Source of the DNA: an uncultured Thermodesulfobacterium sp.
GTDB taxonomy: Bacteria; Desulfobacterota; Thermodesulfobacteria; Thermodesulfobacteriales; Thermodesulfobacteriaceae
Assembly (NCBI GenBank): GCA_938091335.1
Contig: CALLJG010000012.1
Span: 1-64,000 of the forward strand
DNA length: 64,000 nucleotides
Direction: 5' to 3'
In this document: piece by piece, positions 37,932 through 47,526 of the stretch
Numbering within the stretch: position 1 is the stretch's first letter
Layout: the number at the start of each line of letters is the position of its first letter
The notes under the pieces: generated by a model
Told to the model about the DNA's origin: nothing
The model's database searches: none
What the model saw: only the letters and a program-made list of their open reading frames with translations
Program-made: the position numbers and the translations under genes

Positions 37932-40280
37932 TTATTTTTTTCTTCTTAATTTTCTTTTTTTCTTTTCTTTGCTTAATTCATAAAGGTGTTTTAATCCTTT
38001 AATTACTTCCTCATGAAATCTTTCAGGTTTATATCCTGTAAGTATTTCTATAACATCATCTATATTTTCTACAGTATACAAATGAAAATTACCTTTTTTA
38101 ATATCTTCTAATATTTCATCATCTAATAAGATATTATCAAAATTTTGATTTGGAACTATCACTCCTTGATTACCTGTAAATTTTATAATCTTACATACTT
38201 TGTAAAATCCTTCTATCTTTTCTTTGATTCCTCCAACTGGCTGAATATTACCAAATTGGTCAATAGCCCCTGTTATAGCTATATCTTGCTTTATAGGAAT
38301 TTTAGCTATTGATGAAAGGATTGCTACAAGTTCTGCAGCTGAAGCACTATCTCCTTCTACAGGTTCATAAGATTGTTCAAAAGTAAGCGTACAAGAAAGT
38401 TGAAGTGGAAATTCTACACTATATTTATTATAAAGATAGGATGATAAAATAAGAACCCCTTTTGAATGAATGGGTCCGCTCATTTCTATTTCTCTTTCTA
38501 TATTCACAACCCCTTTAGTTCCAGGAAAAACATTAGCAGTAATTCTTGATGGTTTTCCAAAACTATAATCACCTAAAGGATATACACTTAATCCATTGAT
38601 TTGTCCTACTTTTTTCCCTTCTATATCTATTATAATTTTTCCTTCTTTTATAAGCTCTCTTATTTTTTCTTCTATTAAATTTACTCTTAAAATCTTCTCT
38701 TTTAGTGCCTGTTTTATTTCTTTTTCTGTTATTATTTTTTCTGAAGATAGGATGTTGGCTTCTCTTAAAAGGTCTTTAATTTCTTCTAAAACTAAGTTAA
38801 TCTTTTTTCTGTCTCTTGCTTGATAAACGGCGTATTTAAAAACTTCAGATAGTCCAGAGGAATCAAGCTCTTTTAATTTTTCTTCAGTTATTATTTTTTT
38901 AACAATTTTAGGAAAATTTTCTAAAACAATCTTATCAATTTTTATTATAGGATCAAATTCAGCTTTTATCTTAAATAATTCAACAAACTCTTTATCATAA
39001 AGAGTTAAAAGATAATAAAGAAAGGGTTCTCCTATTAAAAATACTTTAGCAGAAAAAGAGACAGGTTCTGGAAGAATACCTATATGTGGTACAGGTATTT
39101 CTTCTACCATTCCTCCCATTAGATAAAGTTTTTGATGAAGAAGTGTTCTTTTAAGTAAAATCCAAACATAAGGATTTTTAAGAACCTCCCATAAATCTAA
39201 AATCAAATATCCTCCATTAACTTTATGAAGGATACCAGGAGTAAGACTTAGGTGATCAGCATAAAGAATTCCCATCTCTGCTCGGTAATTAATTTGTCCA
39301 AAAAGTCCTTTTAGAGTGGGAACCTTTTCGTAAATTACTGGTGCACCTTGAGTTTCACTGTTATCAACCAGTACATTTATTCTGAAGATATTTAAAGCTC
39401 TATTAATATTATTCTGAATCAAAATGTTTCCTTTTGCCTTTTCCCATTCAATAAAAAGATGGGTATTTTTAATAAGTTCTTTTTTTAATTCTAAAATAAA
39501 TTCTTTTATTTCTTCAATATCTTTAAATTCTTCTTCAAATTTTTTAAAAGCCCTTTCCACAAGATTATTTGCAATTTTTTCTCTCAATTTTATAAGATTT
39601 TCTCCAAAATAACTATCAAGTTCTCTTAGTTTTCTCATATATTGTCTAAAGGTAGGTTCAAAGGCATCAAGATTTTTCTGATATTCTTCTCTAATTCTGG
39701 GATTATTCAATAATTCTTCCTGTGAAACAGGAGTTTCAACTTTGAACATAGGAAGAAGCCTTACTCCTTCTGGACCAAAAAGAACCATTAGATTATACTT
39801 TTTTGCTTCTTCTATCAGTTCATTTATTATTTTTTCCTTTCGGCTGTCAACATCCTTACTTAATGAACTCAGTTCTTCTTCATATTCTTTACCCTCAAAA
39901 GCTTTGTAAGTTTCTCTTTTCAGAAAATCCAAAATCTCTTCTATATAAGCAGCTAATTTCTTACCATATCCTGCAGGTAAAATAATAGCTTTTGGACGAT
40001 AAAAATCTTTAAAATTATTTATGTAGCATATATCTGGAGGTTTTTCTTTATTAATTGCTATTTCTTGAAGTCTTTTTAAAGTATATCTACTTCTCCCAAT
40101 ACCATTAGGTCCGCATACAAAAACATTATATCCATGTTTATCAAGGTTTAAAGCTAAATCAAAAGCTTTTTCTAATCTTTCTTGATGAAGAAAAATTTCT
40201 TCAGCAGGATAATCAAAAGTTCCAGACAAAAAATTAAATTCAATTTTCAATTTTTCAAAAGACAATTTTTCCCAAGCCAT
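37932..40280 (-). CDS. Lon-related ATP-dependent protease
   Basis: A 782-aa protein of the Lon-related (LonB/YcbZ-type) family. An N-terminal AAA-like part has a Walker A of the form GPNGIGRSR, where the Arg replaces the usual Lys; this replacement is common in this family. A long coiled-coil insertion (about 120-290) and a helical region follow. The S16 protease domain occupies about 560-770, with the catalytic dyad S645 (EGDSASAAEL) and K686 (GGIKEKIEG), 41 residues apart as in Lon. The tail is strongly basic (KKKRKLRRKK). No N-terminal substrate domain of classic Lon is seen. Stand-alone gene on minus, divergent from leuC. Confidence 0.9.
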   Translation of the reverse strand: MAWEKLSFEKLKIEFNFLSGTFDYPAEEIFLHQERLEKAFDLALNLDKHGYNVFVCGPNGIGRSRYTLKRLQEIAINKEKPPDICYINNFKDFYRPKAIILPAGYGKKLAAYIEEILDFLKRETYKAFEGKEYEEELSSLSKDVDSRKEKIINELIEEAKKYNLMVLFGPEGVRLLPMFKVETPVSQEELLNNPRIREEYQKNLDAFEPTFRQYMRKLRELDSYFGENLIKLREKIANNLVERAFKKFEEEFKDIEEIKEFILELKKELIKNTHLFIEWEKAKGNILIQNNINRALNIFRINVLVDNSETQGAPVIYEKVPTLKGLFGQINYRAEMGILYADHLSLTPGILHKVNGGYLILDLWEVLKNPYVWILLKRTLLHQKLYLMGGMVEEIPVPHIGILPEPVSFSAKVFLIGEPFLYYLLTLYDKEFVELFKIKAEFDPIIKIDKIVLENFPKIVKKIITEEKLKELDSSGLSEVFKYAVYQARDRKKINLVLEEIKDLLREANILSSEKIITEKEIKQALKEKILRVNLIEEKIRELIKEGKIIIDIEGKKVGQINGLSVYPLGDYSFGKPSRITANVFPGTKGVVNIEREIEMSGPIHSKGVLILSSYLYNKYSVEFPLQLSCTLTFEQSYEPVEGDSASAAELVAILSSIAKIPIKQDIAITGAIDQFGNIQPVGGIKEKIEGFYKVCKIIKFTGNQGVIVPNQNFDNILLDDEILEDIKKGNFHLYTVENIDDVIEILTGYKPERFHEEVIKGLKHLYELSKEKKKRKLRRKK

Positions 40281-40315
40281 TCTCTAAAAATTTTAAGAAA
40301 ATATTTATAAAATAC

Positions 40316-40344
40316 AAGACATTTCACTTGCATTTTTAGATAAT
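40316..40344 (+). promoter_or_regulatory. Candidate promoter of the leuC operon
   Basis: AAGACA (40316-40321, 4 of 6), 17-bp spacer, GATAAT (40339-40344, 5 of 6). Predicted start near 40351 and a 14-nt leader. No Shine-Dalgarno precedes the leuC ATG. Confidence 0.4.
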
Positions 40345-40364
40345 AAAAGTAAAATTGTTTCCTT

Positions 40365-41651
40365 ATGAAATATCCTATGACCTTGGCTGAAAAAATTTTA
40401 GCTAATAAATTAGGTAGATCTTATGTAGAACCTGGAGAGTTGATAGAAGTCCCGGTAGATTTAACCTTGGCTAATGATATCACAGCTCCATTGGCTATAA
40501 AAACTTTTGAATCAACAGGAATTAATAAGCTCTTTGATCCTCAAAAAATTGTTTTGGTAATGGATCACTTCACACCTAATAAAGATATTAAAAGTGCTGA
40601 ACAAGTTAAAATTTGTAGAGAGTTTGCTAAAAAATATAAAATTTTTCATTATTATGAAGGAGGTAATTGCGGGATAGAACATGTTCTTATACCAGAACTT
40701 GGTCTTGTTAGACCAGGAGATATAGTAATAGGGGCTGATAGTCACACTTGCACTTATGGAGCTTTAGGAGCCTTTGCTACTGGTGTAGGATCTACTGACC
40801 TTGTTGGTTGTTGGATTACAGGAAAAATATGGTTTAAAGTACCTGAAACTATTAAATTTATTTATTATGGTAATCTTAAACCCTGGGTTACTGGAAAGGA
40901 CTTAATTCTTTATACTATTGGAGATATAGGAGTAGATGGGGCACTTTATAAGGCTATGGAATTTACGGGGGAAATTATAAAAAAACTTTCTATGGCGGAA
41001 AGGTTTACTATATCTAATATGGCTATAGAAGCTGGGGGTAAGGTAGGATTAATAGAACCAGATAAAAAAACTTTAAACTATCTTAAAAATCGTTTTAGAA
41101 AAGATCTAGTTTATCTAAAGGCAGATAAAGAAGCCAAATATGCAGATATAAAGGAATATGATGTATCTAAAATTGATTTAGTAGTCGCCTTCCCTCATCT
41201 CCCTTCTAATGTAAAATTTGTTAATACACTTTCTCAAAAAATTTATATAGACCAAGTAGTTATTGGATCTTGTACTAATGGGAGATTAGAGGATTTGAAA
41301 ATAGCTGCTAAAATTTTAAAAGGTAAAAAAATTAATCCAAATGTAAGATGTATTATAATTCCTGCAACTCCTAATATTTACTATGAAGCTTTAAAAAGAG
41401 GATATATAAGAATTTTTATAGAAGCTGGAGCCATTATATCTCCTCCTACTTGTGGCCCTTGTTTAGGAGGACATATGGGAATTTTAGCAAAAGGGGAGAA
41501 AGCTTTGTCTACAACTAATAGAAATTTTGTAGGCAGAATGGGTCATCCACAAAGTGAAGTTTATTTAGCTGGCCCTGCAGTAGCTGCTGCAAGTTCAATT
41601 CTTGGCTATATTGGAACTCCTGAAGAAGTAGGAATAAGTTTGGAGGAATAA
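40365..41651 (+). CDS. leuC: 3-isopropylmalate dehydratase large subunit
   Basis: A 428-aa aconitase-superfamily protein of the shorter archaeal/thermophile LeuC type. The [4Fe-4S] ligands are in [11 protein letters not shown] and [36 protein letters not shown] and MDHFTPN mark the active site. With leuD 4 bp downstream it forms the isomerase converting 2-isopropylmalate to 3-isopropylmalate in leucine synthesis. The same short type also serves as homoaconitase or methylmalate isomerase in some archaea and thermophiles, so substrate range may be wider. Confidence 0.92.
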   Translation: MKYPMTLAEKILANKLGRSYVEPGELIEVPVDLTLANDITAPLAIKTFESTGINKLFDPQKIVLVMDHFTPNKDIKSAEQVKICREFAKKYKIFHYYEGGNCGIEHVLIPELGLVRPGDIVIGADSHTCTYGALGAFATGVGSTDLVGCWITGKIWFKVPETIKFIYYGNLKPWVTGKDLILYTIGDIGVDGALYKAMEFTGEIIKKLSMAERFTISNMAIEAGGKVGLIEPDKKTLNYLKNRFRKDLVYLKADKEAKYADIKEYDVSKIDLVVAFPHLPSNVKFVNTLSQKIYIDQVVIGSCTNGRLEDLKIAAKILKGKKINPNVRCIIIPATPNIYYEALKRGYIRIFIEAGAIISPPTCGPCLGGHMGILAKGEKALSTTNRNFVGRMGHPQSEVYLAGPAVAAASSILGYIGTPEEVGISLEE

Positions 41652-41655
41652 AAAA

Positions 41656-42156
41656 TTGGAAAAAATAAAAGGAAAAGCTTGGAAGTTTGGAGATAATATC
41701 GATACAGATTTAATTATACCTGCCCGATACCTAAATACTACTGATCCTAAAGAATTAGCTAAGCATTGTATGGAGGGTGTAGATTCAGAATTTTTTAAAA
41801 AAGTAAAAATAGGTGATATTTTAGTAGCTGGCAAAAATTTTGGTTGCGGATCTTCTCGCGAACATGCTCCAATTGCTATAAAAGCATGTGGAATAGCTTG
41901 TGTAATTGCGGAAAGTTTCGCGCGAATTTTTTACAGAAATGCTTTCAATACAGGACTTTTAATTTTAGAATGCTCTGATGCAGCTAAAAACACAGAAACA
42001 GGTGACGAATTAGAAATAATTCCTGAAGAAGGAAAAATAATAAACTTAACCAAAAATAAAACTTATTTCATCAAGCCTTTACCAGGTTTTATGAAAGAAA
42101 TTTTAAAAGATGGTGGTTTAATTCCTCATATTATAAAAAAATATAAAATAATATGA
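41656..42156 (+). CDS. leuD: 3-isopropylmalate dehydratase small subunit
   Basis: A 166-aa swivelling subunit with [17 protein letters not shown], the loop [16 protein letters not shown] and [14 protein letters not shown]. It starts at TTG; a GGAGGA ribosome site at the end of leuC, 9 nt upstream, supports this start. Its stop overlaps the mazG start by 4 bp. Confidence 0.93.
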   Translation: MEKIKGKAWKFGDNIDTDLIIPARYLNTTDPKELAKHCMEGVDSEFFKKVKIGDILVAGKNFGCGSSREHAPIAIKACGIACVIAESFARIFYRNAFNTGLLILECSDAAKNTETGDELEIIPEEGKIINLTKNKTYFIKPLPGFMKEILKDGGLIPHIIKKYKII

Positions 42157-42953
42157 AAAAAATAGAAATAGAAAAAGCAGACCTTTTAACTCTCTGGGAA
42201 ATCGTTAAAGCATTAAGAGGAGAAAAAGGATGTCCCTGGGATAAAAAACAATCACCTCACACTCTTAAAAAATATCTTTTAGAAGAAGTTTACGAAGCAA
42301 TAGAAGCTATTGAAAAAGACAAACCTGAAGAGATAAAGGAAGAATTGGGAGATCTTTTGTTTTTAATTATCTTTATTATTTATCTTTATGAAGAAATGGG
42401 TATTTTTACTTTAAAAGATCTGTTTTATTATACTTCTCTCAAAATGGTTAAAAGGCATCCTCATGTTTTTGGAGAAGAAAAAGTTAAAAATGCTGAGGAA
42501 GTTATTTTGAAATGGCAAAAAATCAAAAAAGAGGAAGGAAAGGAATCTTCAATTCTTGGAAATATTCCTAAAAGCTTGCCAGCTTTACAAAGAGCTTTTA
42601 GATTAGGGGAAAGGGCAGAAAAAGTTAATTTTGACTGGGAAAAAGCAGAAGATGTTCTTGAAAAGATAGAAGAAGAAATAGAAGAAATAAAAAATTCATT
42701 AAAAGCTTCCTCTAAAGATAAATTGAAAGAAGAAATTGGAGATTTATTATTTAGTATAGCTAATTTTTCACGAAAAATGAATATTAATCCAGAAGAAGCT
42801 CTTAAAATAGCTTTAGATAAATTTGAAAAACGTTTTAAGCTTCTTGAAAGAGAAGTAGAAAAAAGGGGGCTTTCCTGGAGGAATTTAACTATTAGAGAAC
42901 TTGATCAAATCTGGGATAAAATAAAAACCTGCGATGGGTCAAACAATTATTGA
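42153..42953 (+). CDS. mazG: MazG-family nucleoside triphosphate pyrophosphohydrolase
   Basis: A 266-aa protein with two tandem MazG domains, as in E. coli MazG: the first has [23 protein letters not shown] with the metal-binding EExxE and EELGDLLF, the second [26 protein letters not shown]. It hydrolyses NTPs to NMP and PPi and may limit abnormal nucleotides. It overlaps leuD by 4 bp and znuC by 20 bp. Confidence 0.93.
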   Translation: MKKIEIEKADLLTLWEIVKALRGEKGCPWDKKQSPHTLKKYLLEEVYEAIEAIEKDKPEEIKEELGDLLFLIIFIIYLYEEMGIFTLKDLFYYTSLKMVKRHPHVFGEEKVKNAEEVILKWQKIKKEEGKESSILGNIPKSLPALQRAFRLGERAEKVNFDWEKAEDVLEKIEEEIEEIKNSLKASSKDKLKEEIGDLLFSIANFSRKMNINPEEALKIALDKFEKRFKLLEREVEKRGLSWRNLTIRELDQIWDKIKTCDGSNNY

Positions 42954-43674
42954 AGTTAAAAATCTTTATTTTTTATATGGAAACCAAATAATACTTGAAG
43001 ATATTTCTTTCAAAATAGAAAAAGGGGATTTTTTAGCTCTTATAGGACCTAACGGAGGAGGCAAAACCACTCTCATAAAATGTATTTTAAATCTTCTAAA
43101 ACCTAATAAAGGTAAAATTTTTATATGGGGAGAAGAGAATAGAAGTTTTAAAAATTGGCATAAAATTGGATATGTTCCTCAAAGAGCTGGAGATTTAATA
43201 GATCATCTTACTCCACTTACCGTGAAAGATTTTATTTTTCTATCTTTTAAGATATATAAAGATTTTATCAATTTTACTAATTATAAATTAATAAATGAAT
43301 TAGCAGAAAAATTTGGAATAAAAACTTTATTAAATAAAAAAATAGGAGAACTTTCTTACGGTCAACTTCAAAGAGCATATCTTATAAAGGCACTTATTTT
43401 AAATCCAGAATTACTTCTTCTTGACGAACCCTTTGTAGGTTTAGACTTCTTTAGTCAAGAAGTGTTTTATAATACTTTAGCTGAATTTCATAAAAAGGGA
43501 CTTACTATAATTTTAGTTACTCATGAAACTTGGCTATTAACTAAATGGATAACCAAAGTAGCTTGTATCAATCAAAAACTTTACTTTCATGGAGATCATG
43601 AAAGTTTTTGTGTACAAGCTAAGTATTTAGAAATCTTCCAAGACCGACATAGAATAGAACATATTCATTGGTAA
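42934..43674 (+). CDS. Zinc/manganese-type ABC transporter ATP-binding protein
   Basis: A 246-aa ABC ATPase of the metal-chelate (ZnuC/MntB) group: Walker A GPNGGGKTT, Q-loop VPQRAG, signature LSYGQLQRAY, Walker B LLLLDEPFVGLD and switch VTHE. The next gene is the matching permease. The metal cannot be fixed from these two subunits, and no solute-binding ZnuA-type gene is nearby. It overlaps mazG by 20 bp. Confidence 0.88.
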   Translation: MGQTIIEVKNLYFLYGNQIILEDISFKIEKGDFLALIGPNGGGKTTLIKCILNLLKPNKGKIFIWGEENRSFKNWHKIGYVPQRAGDLIDHLTPLTVKDFIFLSFKIYKDFINFTNYKLINELAEKFGIKTLLNKKIGELSYGQLQRAYLIKALILNPELLLLDEPFVGLDFFSQEVFYNTLAEFHKKGLTIILVTHETWLLTKWITKVACINQKLYFHGDHESFCVQAKYLEIFQDRHRIEHIHW

Positions 43675-43675
43675 A

Positions 43676-44485
43676 ATGAATGCATTCTGGGATTCTTTTT
43701 TATTAATTAAATGGGGATTATTTTCAGGTATCTTACTGGCAATATCTATTTCTTTTACCTCACCTTTTATTATTTTAAAAAAAAATGCTCTTTTTCCTCA
43801 TGCTCTAACCCATATCTATTTTTTGGCTATTATTTCGGTCTCTCTAATTTATAAATTTATTCCCTCTTTTTTAACCTTCCCTATTATTGTAATTTTTACT
43901 TTAACACTAACTTCCCTTATTTGGATATTAAAAAAATATTCCAAACTTTATGAAGACACTGCTACCTCAATAATTTCTTCCATTGCTATGGGATTAGCTC
44001 TTGTAATAGCTTCAAAAACTTCTCAATATGATTCCAGACTTTTTTCTTATCTTTTTGGTAGTTTAGTAGGAATCACTAAAAAAGATTTTTACGAAAGTTT
44101 AGTAGTTTTTATCTTTTCTATATTTTTATTTAATAAATTTTACCCTTTATGGATTGTTCAAATAACAGATAAAGAAGTTCCCGGAATTGATTTTAAGGGC
44201 GCTAATCTAATTTTTCTAATCCTGATAACTCTTCAGATTGTTGTAGGAGTTAAATTAATGGGAATTCTTTTGATTTCAGCCTTATTCATATTTTCAAGTA
44301 GTTTAACTTTATGGATAACCAAAAGTCTAAAATTTTTGATTCTTGCTACTAGTCTGCTAAATATATTAGGGATTTTAATAGGTACCATAGTTTCTATTAT
44401 TTGGGATATACCTTTTTCAGGTGCAGTAATTATGTTTATGAGTCTATACCTTATTTTGCAAATTATTTGGAGGTTTTTAAATTGA
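43676..44485 (+). CDS. Zinc/manganese-type ABC transporter permease
   Basis: A 269-aa polytopic protein with seven to eight membrane helices and the ABC-3 permease features (SPFIILKKNALFPHALTHIY near the start, VKLMGILLISALFIFSS later). In the typical family the first of these reads FVVLRRMAFFGDALSH, which contacts the ATPase. It follows the ATPase gene by 1 bp and overlaps tatD by 4 bp. An importer for Zn or Mn, missing its binding protein here. Confidence 0.85.
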   Translation: MNAFWDSFLLIKWGLFSGILLAISISFTSPFIILKKNALFPHALTHIYFLAIISVSLIYKFIPSFLTFPIIVIFTLTLTSLIWILKKYSKLYEDTATSIISSIAMGLALVIASKTSQYDSRLFSYLFGSLVGITKKDFYESLVVFIFSIFLFNKFYPLWIVQITDKEVPGIDFKGANLIFLILITLQIVVGVKLMGILLISALFIFSSSLTLWITKSLKFLILATSLLNILGILIGTIVSIIWDIPFSGAVIMFMSLYLILQIIWRFLN

Positions 44486-45270
44486 GATTAATTGATACTC
44501 ATGCTCATTTAAATTTTCCAGATTTTCAGAAAGACCTAAATGAAGTCATAGAAAGGGCTAAAAAAAACCATATTGTGCATATAATAGTAGTAGGAATAAA
44601 TATATCTACAGGAAAAAAGGCTTTAGAATTAAAAAAAATTTATCCAGATTTTATTTCTGTAAGTTTAGGATTTCATCCTCATGAAACCAAAAAAATTAAT
44701 GAAAAAGATTATATCTTTTTAGAAGAAAATATCAATCAAATATGCGCTATAGGAGAAATAGGGTTAGATTGGATAAAAGAATATTCTCCTAAGTCTTTTC
44801 AAATACAACATTTTATAAAACAACTTGAACTTGCTAAAAAATATCAAAAATCTGTAATACTTCATTTAAGAGGAGACGAAAATTTCTGGAATGAGGCTTT
44901 AAAAATTTTAAAATCCTATTCTGATCTTAAATTACTTTTTCATTGTTATAATTCTAATAAATCTATTGCTTTTAAAATACTTGATTTGGGGGGATTTATT
45001 TCTATTCCCGGAATAATAACTTTTGAAAAAGCTGAAAAATTAAAAGAAGCTGTTAAAATTATTCCTATAGAAAAATTAGTTTTAGAAACAGACTCTCCTT
45101 TTTTAGCTCCTGATCCAATGAGAGGAAGAAGAAATGAACCTGCCTTTTTAATTTATACTGCAAAAAAAATAGCAGAAATAAAAAATATTGAATTAAAAGA
45201 ATTAGGGGAAATAACTACTATAAATGCTATAAGATTTTTTAGACTAAAATTAAACAGGAGTGAAGAATAG
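44482..45270 (+). CDS. tatD: TatD-family metal-dependent hydrolase
   Basis: A 262-aa TIM-barrel hydrolase (TatD DNase family): DTHAHLNF at the start, GFHPHE, AIGEIGLDW, VILHLRG, FHCY, and TDSPFLAPDPMRGRRNEPA. The frame is open from an ATG-like start at 44401, but this lies inside the permease gene. A strong GGAGGT site at about 44469-44474 points to the TTG at 44482, which gives the normal family N-terminus and a 4-bp overlap with the permease. Possible roles are 3'-5' nuclease activity or D-aminoacyl-tRNA deacylation. Confidence 0.92.
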   Translation: MRLIDTHAHLNFPDFQKDLNEVIERAKKNHIVHIIVVGINISTGKKALELKKIYPDFISVSLGFHPHETKKINEKDYIFLEENINQICAIGEIGLDWIKEYSPKSFQIQHFIKQLELAKKYQKSVILHLRGDENFWNEALKILKSYSDLKLLFHCYNSNKSIAFKILDLGGFISIPGIITFEKAEKLKEAVKIIPIEKLVLETDSPFLAPDPMRGRRNEPAFLIYTAKKIAEIKNIELKELGEITTINAIRFFRLKLNRSEE

Positions 45271-47073
45271 ATGAAACTTAAAAGAACCCATTATATAGGA
45301 GAATTAAACAATAATTTTGTTGGGAAAGAAGTGATAGTCTCAGGATGGGTTTTAAGACGAAGGGATCATGGAGGAGTAATTTTTCTAGATCTAAGAGATC
45401 GTACTGGGCTTTTACAGATAGTTTTTGAGGAAGAAATAGACCCAGAAATTCATTCTTTAGCTGATTCTATAAAAATAGAGTATGTAATAAGTGTAGAGGG
45501 AAAAATTAGAAGAAGACCTCCGGGGATGGAAAATTTCAAAATTCCCACCGGAGAAATTGAATTAGTAGCTAAAAATGTGGAAATTTTAAATACTTCTAAA
45601 ATACCTCCTTTCTTTATGGATGAAGATCTTTCTGAAGTTTCAGAGGCAATAAGGCTTAAATACCGTTATTTAGAAATGAGAGCTTTAGACGGACTTAAAC
45701 CATTTATTTTTAGACATCAGGTTAAAAAAACTATAAGAGAATTTCTTGATAATAAAGGATTTATTGAAATTGAAACACCATTTCTTACTAAAAGTACTCC
45801 TGAAGGAGCAAGAGATTATTTAGTACCCAGTAGACTATATCCAGGAAAATTCTATGCTCTACCTCAATCCCCACAACTTTTTAAACAAATTTTAATGGTT
45901 GCAGGACTTGATAAATATTATCAAATAGTAAAATGCTTCAGAGACGAAGATTTAAGAGCTGATCGTCAACCAGAATTTACCCAACTTGATATGGAAATGG
46001 CTTTTATAGATGAATCTGATATTATGAATTTAGTGGAAGAACTTTTAGTTTACCTTTTTGAAAAAACTCTAGGAGTTACTTTAGAAATCCCTTTTTTAAA
46101 ACTTTCTTACCAAGATGCCTTGAAAAATTATGGAACAGACAGGCCTGATATCAGATTTGATATGAAATTAAAAGATTTATCCCATTTATTTAAAGATTCA
46201 TCTTTTAAAGTTTTTAGAAGTGCTTTAGACACTGGAGGTGTTATAAAAGGAATAAAAGCTTCTGCTAATTTTTCAAGAAAAGACTTGGACGAACTTACCA
46301 AATATGCTCAACAATTAGGAGCGAAAGGACTTGCTTGGATAAAATATAATAAAAATGCTCAATCTTTTGAAGAAAAATGGAGTTCTCCTATAACCAAATT
46401 TTTTGAAAAATCCCTTTTAGAAAAATTGGAAGAACTTTTTAATCCTGTTGAAGAAATAGCTACATTCTTTTTTGTAGCTGATAAAGAAGAAATAGCTAAT
46501 TCAGTTCTAGGAGAATTAAGAATATATTTAGCTAAAAAACTTGGAATAGTTAAAGAAAATAAATTTTCTTTTGTATGGGTTACAGATTTTCCTTTATTTG
46601 AATGGGATGAAGATGAAAATCGTTTAGTCTCAGTACATCATCCCTTTACTCATCCAAAAGAAGAAGATATTTCCTTTTTAGAAACAGAACCTCTTAAAGT
46701 AAGATCAAGAGCGTATGATATTATATTAAATGGAATTGAAATAGGAGGAGGAAGTATCCGTATCCATAAAAGGGAACTTCAGGAAAAAATTTTAAATCTT
46801 TTAAATATACCTCCTGAGGAAGCTCAAGAAAAATTTGGCTTTTTACTTACTGCTTTAGATTATGGGGCTCCACCTCATGGAGGTATTGCCTTTGGTCTTG
46901 ATCGGCTAATCATGATTATGCTTGGTAAAAAAAGTATTAGAGAAGTTATACCTTTTCCTAAAACTCAAAGAGCTCAATGTTTGCTTACTGGAGCTCCTTC
47001 AGAAGTAAAAATTGAACAAATTCTTGAACTTCATTTACTTCCTGGCTGGAATAAAAAAAACAAAAAAAAATAA
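45271..47073 (+). CDS. aspS: Aspartyl-tRNA synthetase
   Basis: A 600-aa class IIb synthetase of bacterial type. An N-terminal OB-fold anticodon domain (VSGWVLRRRDHGGVIFLDLRD) is followed by motif 2 (FRDEDLRADRQPEFTQLD), a GAD insertion domain around 290-420, and motif 3 (GIAFGLDRLIMIM). The bacterial enzyme with the GAD domain; whether it also charges tRNA-Asn depends on GatCAB elsewhere. CAGGAG ribosome site lies 9 nt before the ATG, which directly follows the tatD stop. Confidence 0.97.
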   Translation: MKLKRTHYIGELNNNFVGKEVIVSGWVLRRRDHGGVIFLDLRDRTGLLQIVFEEEIDPEIHSLADSIKIEYVISVEGKIRRRPPGMENFKIPTGEIELVAKNVEILNTSKIPPFFMDEDLSEVSEAIRLKYRYLEMRALDGLKPFIFRHQVKKTIREFLDNKGFIEIETPFLTKSTPEGARDYLVPSRLYPGKFYALPQSPQLFKQILMVAGLDKYYQIVKCFRDEDLRADRQPEFTQLDMEMAFIDESDIMNLVEELLVYLFEKTLGVTLEIPFLKLSYQDALKNYGTDRPDIRFDMKLKDLSHLFKDSSFKVFRSALDTGGVIKGIKASANFSRKDLDELTKYAQQLGAKGLAWIKYNKNAQSFEEKWSSPITKFFEKSLLEKLEELFNPVEEIATFFFVADKEEIANSVLGELRIYLAKKLGIVKENKFSFVWVTDFPLFEWDEDENRLVSVHHPFTHPKEEDISFLETEPLKVRSRAYDIILNGIEIGGGSIRIHKRELQEKILNLLNIPPEEAQEKFGFLLTALDYGAPPHGGIAFGLDRLIMIMLGKKSIREVIPFPKTQRAQCLLTGAPSEVKIEQILELHLLPGWNKKNKKK

Positions 47074-47076
47074 AAA

Positions 47077-47526
47077 ATGCAGTTTTTGGTTGAAGGTTCT
47101 CTTAAAGGCTTAAACAAATGGCTTAGATTTTTTGGATATAAAACTAAAATGTGTGAAAAAAAAATAACTCATGAAATCCTTCTTGAAAATCGAGATAAAA
47201 TCTTTTTAATTACCAGCCTCCAAACTGCAAAGATTTGCGAAAAAATAGGAATAACCTATTTGGTATTACCACGAGAAAATTTAAAAGCCCAAATTCAAAT
47301 ATTGATTAACAAATTAAACTTAAGACCAGAACTTAAGCTTGATATTTGTAGTATATGTGGAACAGAACTAATTCCCATAAGAAAAGAAGATTTTAAAGAT
47401 TTAATTCCTCCCAAAGTATATAAATTTTATAATGAATTTAACTATTGCCCTAATTGTAAAAAAGTTTATTGGGAAGGTGATCACATAAAAAGATTAAAGA
47501 AAAAATTTAAAAATATTATTTCATAG
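47077..47526 (+). CDS. Mut7-C RNase-domain protein
   Basis: A 149-aa PIN-related Mut7-C domain: DxxLxGLxKWLR-type start (LVEGSLKGLNKWLRFFGYKT), then the acidic segment ITHEILLENRDKIFLIT, and a C-terminal zinc ribbon with CSICG and CPNCKKVYW ending in GDHIKRL. The usual first Asp of the PIN-type active site (DxMLGxLAKWLR) is Glu here. Predicted to be a ribonuclease; targets unknown. Three bp after aspS. Its end overlaps etfA by 11 bp tail to tail. Confidence 0.82.
   Translation: MQFLVEGSLKGLNKWLRFFGYKTKMCEKKITHEILLENRDKIFLITSLQTAKICEKIGITYLVLPRENLKAQIQILINKLNLRPELKLDICSICGTELIPIRKEDFKDLIPPKVYKFYNEFNYCPNCKKVYWEGDHIKRLKKKFKNIIS

Noticed and set aside
37932-40280. Walker A Arg in the Lon-like protein as a sign of inactivation
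   Set aside because: Arg at this place is common in the Lon-related family, and the Ser-Lys protease dyad is intact.
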